Below, one piece after another: positions 1 through 7,911 of a stretch of DNA of 26,723 nucleotides (its first letter is position 1; each line of letters starts with the position of its first letter). The position numbers and the translations under genes are program-made. A model generated the notes under the pieces. The model saw nothing but the letters and a program-made list of their open reading frames with translations, had not been told where the DNA came from and searched no databases. The stretch comes from ANME-2 cluster archaeon (GTDB taxonomy: Archaea > Halobacteriota > Methanosarcinia > Methanosarcinales > Methanocomedenaceae): the NCBI GenBank assembly GCA_023544495.1, contig JAMJFV010000005.1:5776-32498 (forward strand), read 5' to 3'.

Positions 1-110
1 ATGCAAGTCCGTAGTAGTAGCCTGAAGATGCTTCGTAAACTTTTAATATGTATGCAAGTCCGTAGTAGTAGCCTGAAGATGCTTCGTAAACTTTTAATAT
101 GTATGCAAGA
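1..110. repeat. 51-bp tandem duplication (about 2.15 copies)
   Basis: Positions 1-51 and 52-102 are identical, and 103-109 begins a third copy. The unit contains a GTAGTAGTAG stretch and an A/T-rich element (CTTTTAATAT, second copy at 91-100) that resembles an archaeal TATA box. The second copy sits about 26 nt upstream of the candidate starts of the rhodanese gene. The unit is 17 codons long and stays open in frame 1, but the window edge prevents testing whether it is coding. It could be a promoter duplication or an assembly artefact at a contig end. Confidence 0.85.
90..101 (+). promoter_or_regulatory. Putative TATA box of the rhodanese gene
   Basis: The stretch ACTTTTAATATG is centred about 26 nt upstream of position 122, where a leaderless transcript for an ATG at 123 would start. 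The same element occurs 51 nt upstream in the first repeat copy. This rests on spacing and composition only. Confidence 0.35.
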
Positions 111-122
111 GTATAGTTGTTT

Positions 123-536
123 ATGGGAAGTACGATTCCTTTTATGAGAACAAACGTCCTTTTTATTTTTGTACTGCTCAGTATTTCAGCACTGGGCTGT
201 GTCACTGATACTCGAGATGATGTCAAATACACGGATGTTTCTGTAGAAGAAGCAAAAGCAATGATCGATAGCGGGGGATTCTTCTTACTGGATGTACGCA
301 CCCAGGAAGAATATGATGCAGGACATATTGACAGTCCTGTCCTGATACCGTATGATGTACTTGAGAACAGGCTGGACGAGGTGCCTGCTGATATGCCCAT
401 ACTGGTATATTGCAGGACAGCAAGGCGCAGTGCCATTGCCTCCAGGGTTCTTGTGGATAATGGTTATTCTGAAGTCTATAATATGGCAGGCGGGATCGTA
501 GCGTGGCAGGATGCAGGTTATCCTGTTGAAACCTGA
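123..536 (+). CDS. Secreted single-domain rhodanese-like lipoprotein
   Basis: A single rhodanese domain is exported and probably lipid-anchored, so it would act on the outer face of the membrane, binding or transferring sulfane sulfur. From the ATG at 123 the product is 137 aa. A hydrophobic signal segment ends in a lipobox-like ISALGC, and the active-site loop CRTARRS holds the catalytic Cys. The typical rhodanese motifs LLDVRT-EEY, GHI and the C-terminal GG-AW are all present. Possible starts are TTG 117, ATG 123 and ATG 144; the last gives the most compact signal peptide (MRTNVLF...). There is no clear ribosome-binding site. It converges with SepCysS, 23 bp apart. The substrate is unknown. 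Domain assignment is secure; lipidation is inferred. Confidence 0.88.
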   Translation: MGSTIPFMRTNVLFIFVLLSISALGCVTDTRDDVKYTDVSVEEAKAMIDSGGFFLLDVRTQEEYDAGHIDSPVLIPYDVLENRLDEVPADMPILVYCRTARRSAIASRVLVDNGYSEVYNMAGGIVAWQDAGYPVET

Positions 537-559
537 TGACCCGACATTGAGCTACCTCG

Positions 560-1774
560 CTATTTTGTGATTATCTCTTCAAAGGCATCCACAACTATGT
601 TCAATTCATCCCTGGATACACCGAATGTGCTGAGTTTGAAGTATTTGGTCAGTCCTGCTTTAATACCGTGAATGTTTCGGGCTTTCAATTCCTTATAGAG
701 GAAATACCGCCCATCTTTGGCGGTCTGGGACATCTTGTAGAAGATAGGGGCTTCGAAGAACATCAGGTCATGGTTGTGGGGATTATCCCCAAGCTGAACC
801 AGGCCCATGGATCCAAGTTGTGCCGAGAACCAGCGGGCATTTTCTACTTCACGGTCCCAGTACCTGATCCTTTCTACTACTGTGGGGAAGGATGCCAGCA
901 TGGTCATGATAGTGGCCCCCCTGGCAGTACAGCCCAGCAACTCTATTTCCTTGACCTTATGTGTAGGTGATTTTTCAAACAATTTTGCAGAATATTCTTC
1001 TGACACGCCGAGCACCCCAATGGGGCCCGAAGATGCCATGGACTTGTGCCCGCTGCCCACGATGAAATCCGCACCCAGGTCCTTTGCATTCACAGGCATC
1101 CTGCCCACCGAATATGCACCGTTCAGGATCAGGGGCACATCATGTTCGTGGCAAACCGCTGCGATTTTTTTTGCATCCGGCAGATTGCCGTAGTTGCCGT
1201 CCGGGTAGGTTACCAGTGCCAGTGCCGGAGACTTACCGGTCTCTTTGATGACATCCTGGATGGCATCGGCATATCCTTCCGGAGTGATGCGGTAATCCGG
1301 TGCCCCTGAATTTGGTACTACCTTGATGTTCAGTCTGGCCCTCTGGGCTGCTACGTATGAGGTATAATGTGCGCTCTGGTCCAGCACGATCCAGTCCCCA
1401 TCCCTGGCCATGGAATGCATGATAGCGAACTTGGACTCCCTGGCGCCGTTGGTCACCCTGGCCTCGTCAATGCCGAGGAACTCAGGCAGGGCCTTGTGTA
1501 CAAAATCAAATATGGGGGGGGTCTTGATCATATCCAGTACCCCCGGACAAAAATCACACACCGAATAGCCGTCGCCCCATTCCATCAGGGTCGCCCTGGC
1601 CTGGTCGGTCAGTATTCCGCCGCGCTGCAAGGGATCGATGTTGATGTTACCACGAGTGGAGCGTTTGATATTTTGGAATTTCTGTACATATTGTTCAAGA
1701 GCCACAGCGATTACATCCCGGGTGCCGTAATAGATATCCGGGTTTATAATGATGTCTATTTTTTTTATACTCAA
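560..1774 (-). CDS. pscS: O-phosphoseryl-tRNA:Cys-tRNA synthase (SepCysS)
   Basis: SepCysS is the PLP enzyme that converts Sep-tRNA(Cys) to Cys-tRNA(Cys) in methanogens and relatives. The 404-aa product has the family's key residues: the INIDPLQRGG entry, the CxxC of GYSVCDFC (Cys73, Cys76), RVTNGARE, the AHYT segment, the Schiff-base lysine in SGHKSM (Lys244) and the third conserved cysteine in LGCTARG (Cys282). Length is normal for the family. The start is a TTG at 1774; no Shine-Dalgarno sequence precedes it, and an A/T-rich promoter-like stretch lies just upstream. The partner SepRS is not in this window. SepCysS presence is the strongest lineage clue here, pointing to methanogen-related Euryarchaeota. 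Identity is high confidence; the exact start is less certain. Confidence 0.95.
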   Translation of the reverse strand: MSIKKIDIIINPDIYYGTRDVIAVALEQYVQKFQNIKRSTRGNINIDPLQRGGILTDQARATLMEWGDGYSVCDFCPGVLDMIKTPPIFDFVHKALPEFLGIDEARVTNGARESKFAIMHSMARDGDWIVLDQSAHYTSYVAAQRARLNIKVVPNSGAPDYRITPEGYADAIQDVIKETGKSPALALVTYPDGNYGNLPDAKKIAAVCHEHDVPLILNGAYSVGRMPVNAKDLGADFIVGSGHKSMASSGPIGVLGVSEEYSAKLFEKSPTHKVKEIELLGCTARGATIMTMLASFPTVVERIRYWDREVENARWFSAQLGSMGLVQLGDNPHNHDLMFFEAPIFYKMSQTAKDGRYFLYKELKARNIHGIKAGLTKYFKLSTFGVSRDELNIVVDAFEEIITK

Positions 1775-1786
1775 AAATCCCGAAAA

Positions 1787-1800
1787 CGTTATATACTATT
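1787..1800 (-). promoter_or_regulatory. Putative SepCysS promoter (TATA-like)
   Basis: Read on the minus strand this is AATAGTATATAACG, a good archaeal TATA-box match, centred about 20 nt upstream of the TTG start at 1774. The spacing is a little short for a leaderless mRNA starting exactly at the TTG. A second A/T-rich block at about 1801-1813 is an alternative. Confidence 0.4.
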
Positions 1801-2120
1801 ATTGTTTATTATTAATCGTGAGAATTTGGCTCGGCAGCAGTCAATTATTGTATGATATTGAGCAGGTCAGTAGTGAGAGTTCACGGTCGTAACCTGAATG
1901 ACCTGTTCTTTTTCAATTATGGGCTGTCCGGGATTTCTTTATTTCTTTTATGGCTTTTTTCGTTGAACTGAGATTATTTCATTTTTTTCCAGATTTTAAG
2001 GGACATTCGAATCAAAGATACTGTTTCTGCAACAAGGAAAGTATCTTTCATTGAGACACTATGGTAGCATCACCGTAGTTGCCACCATCACTTGAAAAAG
2101 AAAATATCAAGTAGTTGAAA

Positions 2121-2148
2121 GTAAAGATATACTCTATAACGGGGGGTG
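2121..2148 (+). promoter_or_regulatory. TATA box and Shine-Dalgarno site of the 143-aa protein gene
   Basis: An AAAGATATAC element at about 2123-2132 lies about 26 nt before the ATG at 2154, fitting a leaderless transcript. GGGGGGTG at 2141-2148 also resembles a Shine-Dalgarno sequence 5 nt before the ATG, so the leader may be slightly longer if another upstream A/T element is used. Confidence 0.45.
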
Positions 2149-2153
2149 TTTGA

Positions 2154-2585
2154 ATGCATACACGAAGAGCCTTGCTCGTAAGTATCATTATAGGTTTCTG
2201 TTTGTTCAATATCATGCATGGGGATGCCCAGAACCTGCTCCCTCTGGTGAACCAGTATCACAACAACACCCATCAGTTAGCCGACCTGTATCTGAATGAG
2301 ACAATCCTGGTACAGAACATCACAAACCTGAATGCGTCGGCAACAACATTAGAAGAACAAATTCGCCATAGTGAAAATAACAGTACTCTGTTGAGATTGA
2401 AAATCGGCGTTCTTGACAAGACCATACAGGAGGATTCTACACAAAAAAATACCACTGAGCGAAATCTTCATCGCGTTATGGTACTCAGCAAAAAAGGATC
2501 CATAATGTTCCTGGGGATAATAACAGGCATGATAGCAGGATTGTGGGTCGTATCAGCATTCCTTGTCTTTTTCTGGAGGAAATGA
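2154..2585 (+). CDS. Small secreted coiled-coil protein with C-terminal membrane anchor
   Basis: I do not recognise a named family. The 143-aa product has an N-terminal hydrophobic signal (about residues 5-25), a helical, probably coiled-coil ectodomain (about 35-112) and one C-terminal membrane span (about 117-140) ending in WRK, so nearly the whole chain would lie outside the cell. The ectodomain is dense in N-glycosylation sequons: NNT, NET, NIT, NAS, NNS, NST and NTT. The ATG at 2154 is preceded by a G-rich ribosome-binding site. The stop is 1 nt before the next start, whose Shine-Dalgarno sequence lies within this gene, so the two are co-translated. The position at the edge of the tubulin-like gene cluster suggests an envelope partner of that system; this is an inference. 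Confidence 0.78.
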   Translation: MHTRRALLVSIIIGFCLFNIMHGDAQNLLPLVNQYHNNTHQLADLYLNETILVQNITNLNASATTLEEQIRHSENNSTLLRLKIGVLDKTIQEDSTQKNTTERNLHRVMVLSKKGSIMFLGIITGMIAGLWVVSAFLVFFWRK

Positions 2586-2586
2586 C

Positions 2587-3483
2587 ATGCTCAGAAAGGC
2601 AGGCAGAAAACAGAACATCATGAAAAAGGACATACAAATCGTCCTGATCCTTGCAGGATGCATTGTCCTCGTCATCCCGGGATATGGGCAGTCGGAAAGC
2701 TACGATTTCTGTAACGAATTAGACAATATTGATGAAAATGCCGGAAACTACACTGAACTGAAGCAAGAACTGTACCAGATGTGCAGGATGAACCTGGACC
2801 GGGAGGAAGAAGAACTGGGAAGGCTCAGTGTAGAATTTATGGAAGGTCTTTCGCTTTTTTCATCCTCCTGGGAAGAAAATGAGACTGCTGCACGGGAATA
2901 CGCTGCAAGGTTAGACCGCAATTATCTCAGAATCATTGGGATAAACATCAGTTTATCTCACGTTCCGGTACTGGTCCATTCCCTGTATGTATCGAAAGAA
3001 CATGAATTAGTGAACGAATTATACTTTCAGGACATGGAAAGAACAAATATCACCCGTTCTATTGCCCGACGTGAGGAAACACAGAGCCTTCTCATAACCC
3101 GATGGGAAAAGCTGAACACTGAAGCAGAATATATGCGGGGGATCGAACAAAACGTATCTCGCATCTACAGTCAGCGAACCAACACGTCAAACCTCCTCAC
3201 ATCCAACCTGAATGTATTAACAGATGAATATGAGCAAAGGAAAACCCGGTTCAAAACCATGATACTTCCTTATCTGTGTCTTGGAGTCGTACTCGGCGGA
3301 ACTATCGGATTTGCATTGGGCTTGAAATGGAAAAAAGAGACACGTTATTGGGATGCCTATTCTTCCTCTGCCAGGGTGGTCTCGCCGCTAAAACATGCGG
3401 CAGTGCTGACTGGTGCACTGCTGGTGGCCCTTGTGCTCTATCTGTACCTATCGGGAACATGGAACGCTATCGCAGCCTGTTGA
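2587..3483 (+). CDS. Secreted helical membrane protein with two C-terminal spans
   Basis: A 298-aa product of no family I recognise. The start is the ATG at 2587, 7 nt after GGAGG (2575-2579); the upstream in-frame ATG at 2563 lies inside the previous gene and has no such site. Features are a signal segment (about 15-34), a helical ectodomain (about 40-224) with sequons NYT, NET, NIS, NIT, NVS and NTS, then spans at about 225-247 and 271-290 separated by a short basic loop (KWKKETRYWD). The predicted topology puts the ectodomain and the C-terminus outside. It follows the 143-aa gene at 1 nt, so the pair form an operon and may form a complex. It converges on the 350-aa gene; its last codons fall in one copy of a 36-bp repeat. 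Confidence 0.78.
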   Translation: MLRKAGRKQNIMKKDIQIVLILAGCIVLVIPGYGQSESYDFCNELDNIDENAGNYTELKQELYQMCRMNLDREEEELGRLSVEFMEGLSLFSSSWEENETAAREYAARLDRNYLRIIGINISLSHVPVLVHSLYVSKEHELVNELYFQDMERTNITRSIARREETQSLLITRWEKLNTEAEYMRGIEQNVSRIYSQRTNTSNLLTSNLNVLTDEYEQRKTRFKTMILPYLCLGVVLGGTIGFALGLKWKKETRYWDAYSSSARVVSPLKHAAVLTGALLVALVLYLYLSGTWNAIAAC

Positions 3484-3576
3484 GTATGTTCTTTAGCCCT
3501 GCCGGTCCACGTGCAGAAATAGCATTCAAGCGGAAATATCATCGCAACCTGTTGAGTATGTTCTTCAGGCCTGCCG
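3469..3576. repeat. 36-bp imperfect direct repeat, 72-bp period, at the 3' end of a gene
   Basis: Positions 3469-3504 and 3541-3576 match at 33 of 36 bases. On the minus strand the second block encodes the end of the 350-aa protein (GLKNILNRLR then TGA). The first, read on in the same frame after that stop, encodes PAGLKNILNRLR then TAG. The intervening bases are not repeated. This looks like a relic of a duplicated gene tail. Confidence 0.85.
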
Positions 3577-4591
3577 TGCTCAGGGAGACCTGTCTCTTTA
3601 CAGTTTCCAGTTCCGCAGCCTGCTGCTCGGCTCCGGGAACGCTGGAGATATCGATATGTCCCAATTTTTCGGAATGTTCTTTTAACGTGTTGTACGACTT
3701 CTCCATCTGGTCAATAACATCGTCGCTCACCTTCTCCCCGCCCTGACCCACCTTATATCCAATGACACCTGTGACCACCGCCAGGAGAATGGCAACAAGG
3801 ACACCAAGGATCAGCCCGGTGATCGTACTGGTACCTGTTTCACCAGGTGCAATACCTGCGAGATCTTTCACGGTCCTGGCATATATTCTCGAAAGGTCCA
3901 GGGCCAGTCCCACATGCCCGGTTTTGCTCAATGTGACAATATACTCTTTTTGTTCTTCCAGGATATCGGCATAGTCCTCTGGCAGGCTGGACGTGTCCAG
4001 ATTCGTATTGATTTCTCCCATATACCGCTCGATATCAGGATTGGTTGATACAAAAGTATACTGCCCCACAACCTGCACTTTTGTAATGGCATCACGCCCG
4101 TCAAATACCGTGAACACGGCCAGTTCATTACTGCGAAATCCCGGTCCTTCTCCTATGTAATCCTTAAAGTACGGTTCTTCTGTCCTGACAGCAGGTTTGG
4201 GCACCCTGCCGCTGAGTACTACCTCAAAGGAAGACACCGAATGTTCGCGGGGAGTATTCCAGACCGTTAATTTCGCAGTTTTGAAGCGGGTTATGTTTCC
4301 CAGTATCTCATACTGCCATTCAGCGTTCCCCAGATCAGTTAGCATCTCAAGGACGTACGTATCCCGGGGATTCGAAGTAGTCCTCCTGATGAAAAAATGT
4401 GCTTCAAGCTGTTGCCCTTCCAGAAATGAGAGCTGGTCTGGCCGGGTAAATTCTTCAAGCATATACTTCTTTCCCCCTTCATCAACAATAATGACAAAGC
4501 TCTTGCTGGTGTCAATTGACAGCACTTCCTGTGCTGAGACACCTCTGGCACATACCAGTAACAGTATCATAATTATCAAAATCTTCTTCAT
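3539..4591 (-). CDS. Secreted-domain, single-span membrane protein with cytoplasmic coiled-coil tail
   Basis: No family recognised. The 350-aa product has a classic signal peptide ending near SAQE (about residue 20), an ectodomain of mixed beta character (about 22-215) with only one N-glycosylation sequon (NIT), a helical stretch, one membrane span (about 255-281) and a cytoplasmic tail (about 282-350) predicted to be coiled coil. That tail puts an interaction surface on the same side as the tubulin-like GTPase. Its ATG overlaps the stop of the 877-aa GTPase gene by 4 nt (ATGA), so translation is coupled. This is the clearest candidate for linking the cytoskeletal filament to the envelope; that role is inferred from topology and gene order. 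Confidence 0.82.
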   Translation of the reverse strand: MKKILIIMILLLVCARGVSAQEVLSIDTSKSFVIIVDEGGKKYMLEEFTRPDQLSFLEGQQLEAHFFIRRTTSNPRDTYVLEMLTDLGNAEWQYEILGNITRFKTAKLTVWNTPREHSVSSFEVVLSGRVPKPAVRTEEPYFKDYIGEGPGFRSNELAVFTVFDGRDAITKVQVVGQYTFVSTNPDIERYMGEINTNLDTSSLPEDYADILEEQKEYIVTLSKTGHVGLALDLSRIYARTVKDLAGIAPGETGTSTITGLILGVLVAILLAVVTGVIGYKVGQGGEKVSDDVIDQMEKSYNTLKEHSEKLGHIDISSVPGAEQQAAELETVKRQVSLSTAGLKNILNRLR

Positions 4592-7221
4592 GTTCCCACC
4601 GCCCGGGTTAATTTTTCGGTCAGGGTATCCACGTGCGTCCGGATGTCACCCAGCGGCACTTCCAATTGTTGCAGGTTCTTGCTCAGATCAGGGATCCTGG
4701 GACTGATATCTTCCAGGTTTCTTCCGATATCTATGATATGATGCACCACCTGCGGCGTCTGGTCCTCCACTGAAATGCTGTTCACAAAGCCGTTGATCTT
4801 CTGCAGGCGTCCAGGCACCTCTTCCCCTAAAATGCCTCCCGTTTCCTGTATCTTGTTCTGGACCACCGTTATCCTGCTCGATGTGGTCTCAAGGAGGCTT
4901 TTGATCTTTGCCGCATGTGATTCCTCCACTGTATCCTCTTCACTGACCTGGGAGATGAATTCTAAAAGATAATCCCTTCCCTCATCCAGCTTCATCATAT
5001 AGTCATTGAGTGATTTTTCCAGCTGGACCAGCTCAGCAGAGGCATTGTGCACGTGCGATCTGATATTGGCCACCGCCATAGGGGAGAACTGGGCCGGCGC
5101 GTCCAGCAGGACAAGTTTGGGCTTTACCAGTGACAGCTGGTTGTCCAGTTCTTCCACTTTCCTGAGTATCTCCACTACTGTAATGGGAACCCGGCTCCAC
5201 TTTGCCTCCCTGTCTACCAGGTCGTAATTTTTCCAGAACTGGATCACACTTGAGACCGATGCCCTGGTATCTCCCCATGGAATAGGGATTCCCGTGATCT
5301 CACTGAACATCTGGAAATCTCCCAGAAAAAGGGAATGATGCAGGAACAGTTCCTCCTCATTGAAGCGTTTGTACATCTTGCGCATGATATCCAGGTCACT
5401 GAGCCGGGAAGGATATCCCGGGGCCGGAGCCCATGGATGCAGACCGATCATCAGCGTATAGATATTGACACTGAACCTGTCCAGCGGCACGTTAAGGGGA
5501 AACAGCTGGGCATGCCTGGCTATAGTCCTTCGTAAGATATTTTCCGCATTTTCCTTCCCCAGTTTGCCTTCATCGATATTGGCCTTGTGGGAACTCAGGA
5601 TAGCTGCAACAAAACCTATCTTGGACTCTTCATCGATGATACCTCCGGTTTCAGTATCAATCTCGATGAATTCCTTGTCAAGCAAAATCTTGAGAATGTT
5701 CGGGTTGATCTGTTCCTTCTTCATCAGGTGCTGGTAATTGAGCAGGGGCGACGTGGCGATCTGGAGCTCGTTAAAAGGCTTATGAACATGCGTATCGTAC
5801 TCTTCGAATCTCCCCAGTTCTTCCATGACCTGTTTGAACGTGGAGGCAAGTTCCCCCCTGGTAACATCCAGCTTCACCTCTTTTCCCCTGAAATAGTTTA
5901 TTTCTTCCTCGGTCAAAGGTATCTGGTGCATATTGATATTGGGTGAAGGGGTGAGGACCTGTTTTGAGATCTGGTCCCTGTACGCTTTGAGATTGTTAAG
6001 TTCCCCCACAAGATTGCCTGTCTTACTTTCAAGTTCCCTGAATTCCAGGTTCAACTTATTTTTATTGAAGGTGATATCCTGTAATTGATGCTTGGCCAAT
6101 TCCAGGCTCCCTCGCAATTTTGTCATTCCCTTCTTACCCGAGGACCATCCCTGGCTCATCTCCTGCACATTGACCTCGTCCTCCAGTTTATCAATACTGG
6201 TCCTGGCATTTCCCAGCTGGCTTTCCAGCCCGGTGATCCTGTCCTTTATGGAGGTCATATCTGCCTGGAAATGAACCTGCCGGGAGTTCATGTCCCTGAT
6301 CGTATCCTCGGTCTCGAACAACCTCAGGATCTTTGTTGCCGGGAACTCTACCAGGTGGTACCCTATGGTGGAAAATTTATTTGTCAGCGGTGCCGCTGCA
6401 GTCATCAGGTCGTTCAGGTCGAACCATTTATCTTCTGTCTTTTTCTTTTTTCCAGGTACAAATCCCAGATCCACAAAGAACCTGACCGCGATCTCCCGGA
6501 GGGCGTCATCATCCCTTGCCCCCGAAACATTTCTCCCCACCAGGACGAAGAGCTTGAACGGATTCCAGTACTTCTCTTTTTTTTCTTTCTGGGACAGGAC
6601 AAAGTGCAGTTCTTTCAGGGCTGCCATGGCATTTCCAATGGTTATATCTTCCTCGTCCATGGACGGGAGTATCCCAAATCCCATGATAATGGGATCCTTG
6701 TAGCTGGTCTGTATCCACTTCCGTATATCCATGGACAGGTCGACCATGATGCTGGAACCGGTCCCCCCGCCAAGTGAACTGACCAGGATCACCACAAAAT
6801 CCCGTTTATTGGTCTTTGCCACCAGGTCCTGGAGGGCTTTATTAATGGTTTCCCGGATCCCATCCCGGTGAATGGTATACAGGGCTTTCCCGAAAACCCG
6901 GCGCTGTCCCGCACCAATACCGCCCACCAGGGCGATATATTTTTCAGGGAACCATGGATTCCTCGAGCTGAATATGGAACCCGAAGGCATAGGGAGGGGT
7001 TTTTTGTATATGATGGACTGTGGTGTTTGAATGTTTCGACACCATCCCGAAAGGTCTGCATCATTACTGTCTATGAAAATAAAGGCCTCGTTCTTTGGTA
7101 TCCCTCCGTGGGAATCAAGGTAATTGGCCACCATATTCACGATACGGCTCCCCTGTCCTCCCAAACCGATTATTATCCTGTTCACTGTTTCTTCGGAAAA
7201 CACCTCGTCCATCCGGTTCAC
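4588..7221 (-). CDS. Large tubulin/FtsZ-superfamily GTPase with coiled-coil extension
   Basis: The N-terminal 300 residues are a tubulin/FtsZ GTPase: glycine-rich GLGGQGSR (19-26), nucleotide-pocket IDSND (50-54), the signature GGGTGSS (151-157), GFGILPS (181-187) and a T7-type loop FDLND (267-271) with both catalytic aspartates. A coiled coil follows (about 305-420), then a further domain (about 435-690) and a helical C-terminus (about 700-877). At 877 aa it is more than twice the length of FtsZ or CetZ. No membrane span is evident, so it should be cytoplasmic. It overlaps its upstream and downstream membrane-protein genes by 4 nt each. The superfamily call is secure; it is not FtsZ or CetZ proper, and it could be close to bacterial 'tubulin-like' families. 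Function is unproven. Confidence 0.88.
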   Translation of the reverse strand: MNRMDEVFSEETVNRIIIGLGGQGSRIVNMVANYLDSHGGIPKNEAFIFIDSNDADLSGWCRNIQTPQSIIYKKPLPMPSGSIFSSRNPWFPEKYIALVGGIGAGQRRVFGKALYTIHRDGIRETINKALQDLVAKTNKRDFVVILVSSLGGGTGSSIMVDLSMDIRKWIQTSYKDPIIMGFGILPSMDEEDITIGNAMAALKELHFVLSQKEKKEKYWNPFKLFVLVGRNVSGARDDDALREIAVRFFVDLGFVPGKKKKTEDKWFDLNDLMTAAAPLTNKFSTIGYHLVEFPATKILRLFETEDTIRDMNSRQVHFQADMTSIKDRITGLESQLGNARTSIDKLEDEVNVQEMSQGWSSGKKGMTKLRGSLELAKHQLQDITFNKNKLNLEFRELESKTGNLVGELNNLKAYRDQISKQVLTPSPNINMHQIPLTEEEINYFRGKEVKLDVTRGELASTFKQVMEELGRFEEYDTHVHKPFNELQIATSPLLNYQHLMKKEQINPNILKILLDKEFIEIDTETGGIIDEESKIGFVAAILSSHKANIDEGKLGKENAENILRRTIARHAQLFPLNVPLDRFSVNIYTLMIGLHPWAPAPGYPSRLSDLDIMRKMYKRFNEEELFLHHSLFLGDFQMFSEITGIPIPWGDTRASVSSVIQFWKNYDLVDREAKWSRVPITVVEILRKVEELDNQLSLVKPKLVLLDAPAQFSPMAVANIRSHVHNASAELVQLEKSLNDYMMKLDEGRDYLLEFISQVSEEDTVEESHAAKIKSLLETTSSRITVVQNKIQETGGILGEEVPGRLQKINGFVNSISVEDQTPQVVHHIIDIGRNLEDISPRIPDLSKNLQQLEVPLGDIRTHVDTLTEKLTRAVGT

Positions 7222-7841
7222 CTCCCTTCCAGTTCCTGCTTATTTCTCGCCTCAATTTCCATGGCGCTTTCATGCGATTTCTTTAAGTATTCACCTATAG
7301 ACCGGATTTCTGATCCGATGTTTTCGGATTCGCTCTTCATCTTGTTCAACAGGTTCTGTTGCTCGATAATTGCTGAAAGGAGCGCATTTGGTCTATTCCT
7401 ATCCACATATATCATGGAGAAGATACCACAGACGGTCCCGAACAATCCAAAGGTCAGAAAAGCAAGGAATGTGTTTGTCAGGTGCAGATCCAATACCAGT
7501 ACGCCAAATTCACTGAGCAGGTAGCCAAGAACCCCAATGACAACAATGATCATACTAAGAACCGCCAGGACCATGAACGCACGTTTCAATCCTTTGTTAC
7601 TGGCCTTTCCCGGCTCTTTCCATTTGGCCTGCCATGATAGAATATGGTATGCGCTTACCAACAAGACCACGATCCCCTGCAAAAGGATCAATGAAAAACC
7701 CAAAAACCCGAATGCATCATAATAGTACAGCACACCTGAAAGAGATACTAGTAAAATGCCAACAAAGAACCAGGCGATCAATAATCCAATCAAGTATAGT
7801 ATGCCCCCAATAGATTCAATGACGCAGAGAATAATAAACAT
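7218..7841 (-). CDS. Polytopic membrane protein with cytoplasmic coiled-coil tail
   Basis: A 207-aa protein of no family I know. Hydrophobic segments at about 3-40 (long enough for two spans), 44-66, 88-112 and 121-146 give four or five membrane spans. The last 60 residues (about 150-207, from NRPNALLSAI onward) are charged and heptad-like, and probably a cytoplasmic coiled coil. It is the first gene of the minus-strand operon 7841-3539, and its stop overlaps the ATG of the 877-aa GTPase by 4 nt. It may be the membrane receptor for that GTPase. An A/T-rich palindrome CAAATATTTG (7857-7866) sits where the TATA box of a leaderless mRNA should be. Confidence 0.8.
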   Translation of the reverse strand: MFIILCVIESIGGILYLIGLLIAWFFVGILLVSLSGVLYYYDAFGFLGFSLILLQGIVVLLVSAYHILSWQAKWKEPGKASNKGLKRAFMVLAVLSMIIVVIGVLGYLLSEFGVLVLDLHLTNTFLAFLTFGLFGTVCGIFSMIYVDRNRPNALLSAIIEQQNLLNKMKSESENIGSEIRSIGEYLKKSHESAMEIEARNKQELEGR

Positions 7842-7911
7842 TTCTGCTTATTACATCAAATATTTGAAAAACTGGTGCCCAAAAATTATATTGCACTTAT
7901 TTGCCTTTTTA
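7842..7911. promoter_or_regulatory. Divergent promoter pair between the two tubulin-like operons
   Basis: For the plus strand, AAAAATTATAT (7881-7891) is centred about 26 nt before the ATG cluster at 7912-7918. For the minus strand, the palindrome CAAATATTTG (7857-7866) is centred about 21 nt before the ATG at 7841. Both spacings fit leaderless or near-leaderless transcripts, and no Shine-Dalgarno sequence is needed. A shared control region for both operons is likely. Confidence 0.55.

Larger units (their letters stand above)
1775..2153. other. Intergenic region with one inverted repeat, no gene
   Basis: I see no credible coding frame in this stretch. It contains the divergent promoters of SepCysS and the 143-aa membrane protein gene. 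It also has an inverted repeat (GAGCAGGTCA at 1860-1869 against TGACCTGTTC at 1899-1908, 9 of 10 pairs) followed by a short T run, which could fold as a hairpin or bind a dimeric protein. The rest is A/T-rich. Confidence 0.6.

Noticed and set aside
1..110. CRISPR array
   Set aside because: The 51-bp copies are directly adjacent with no spacers, and no cas gene is present.
6085..6777. 230-codon plus-strand frame inside the 877-aa GTPase gene
   Set aside because: It is antisense to a gene with clear tubulin motifs, and its translation has no recognisable domain.
7756..7911. N-terminal extension of the 286-aa helical protein
   Set aside because: The first 52 codons overlap the divergent membrane-protein gene, contain unlike sequence and lie upstream of the TATA box that sets a start near 7912.
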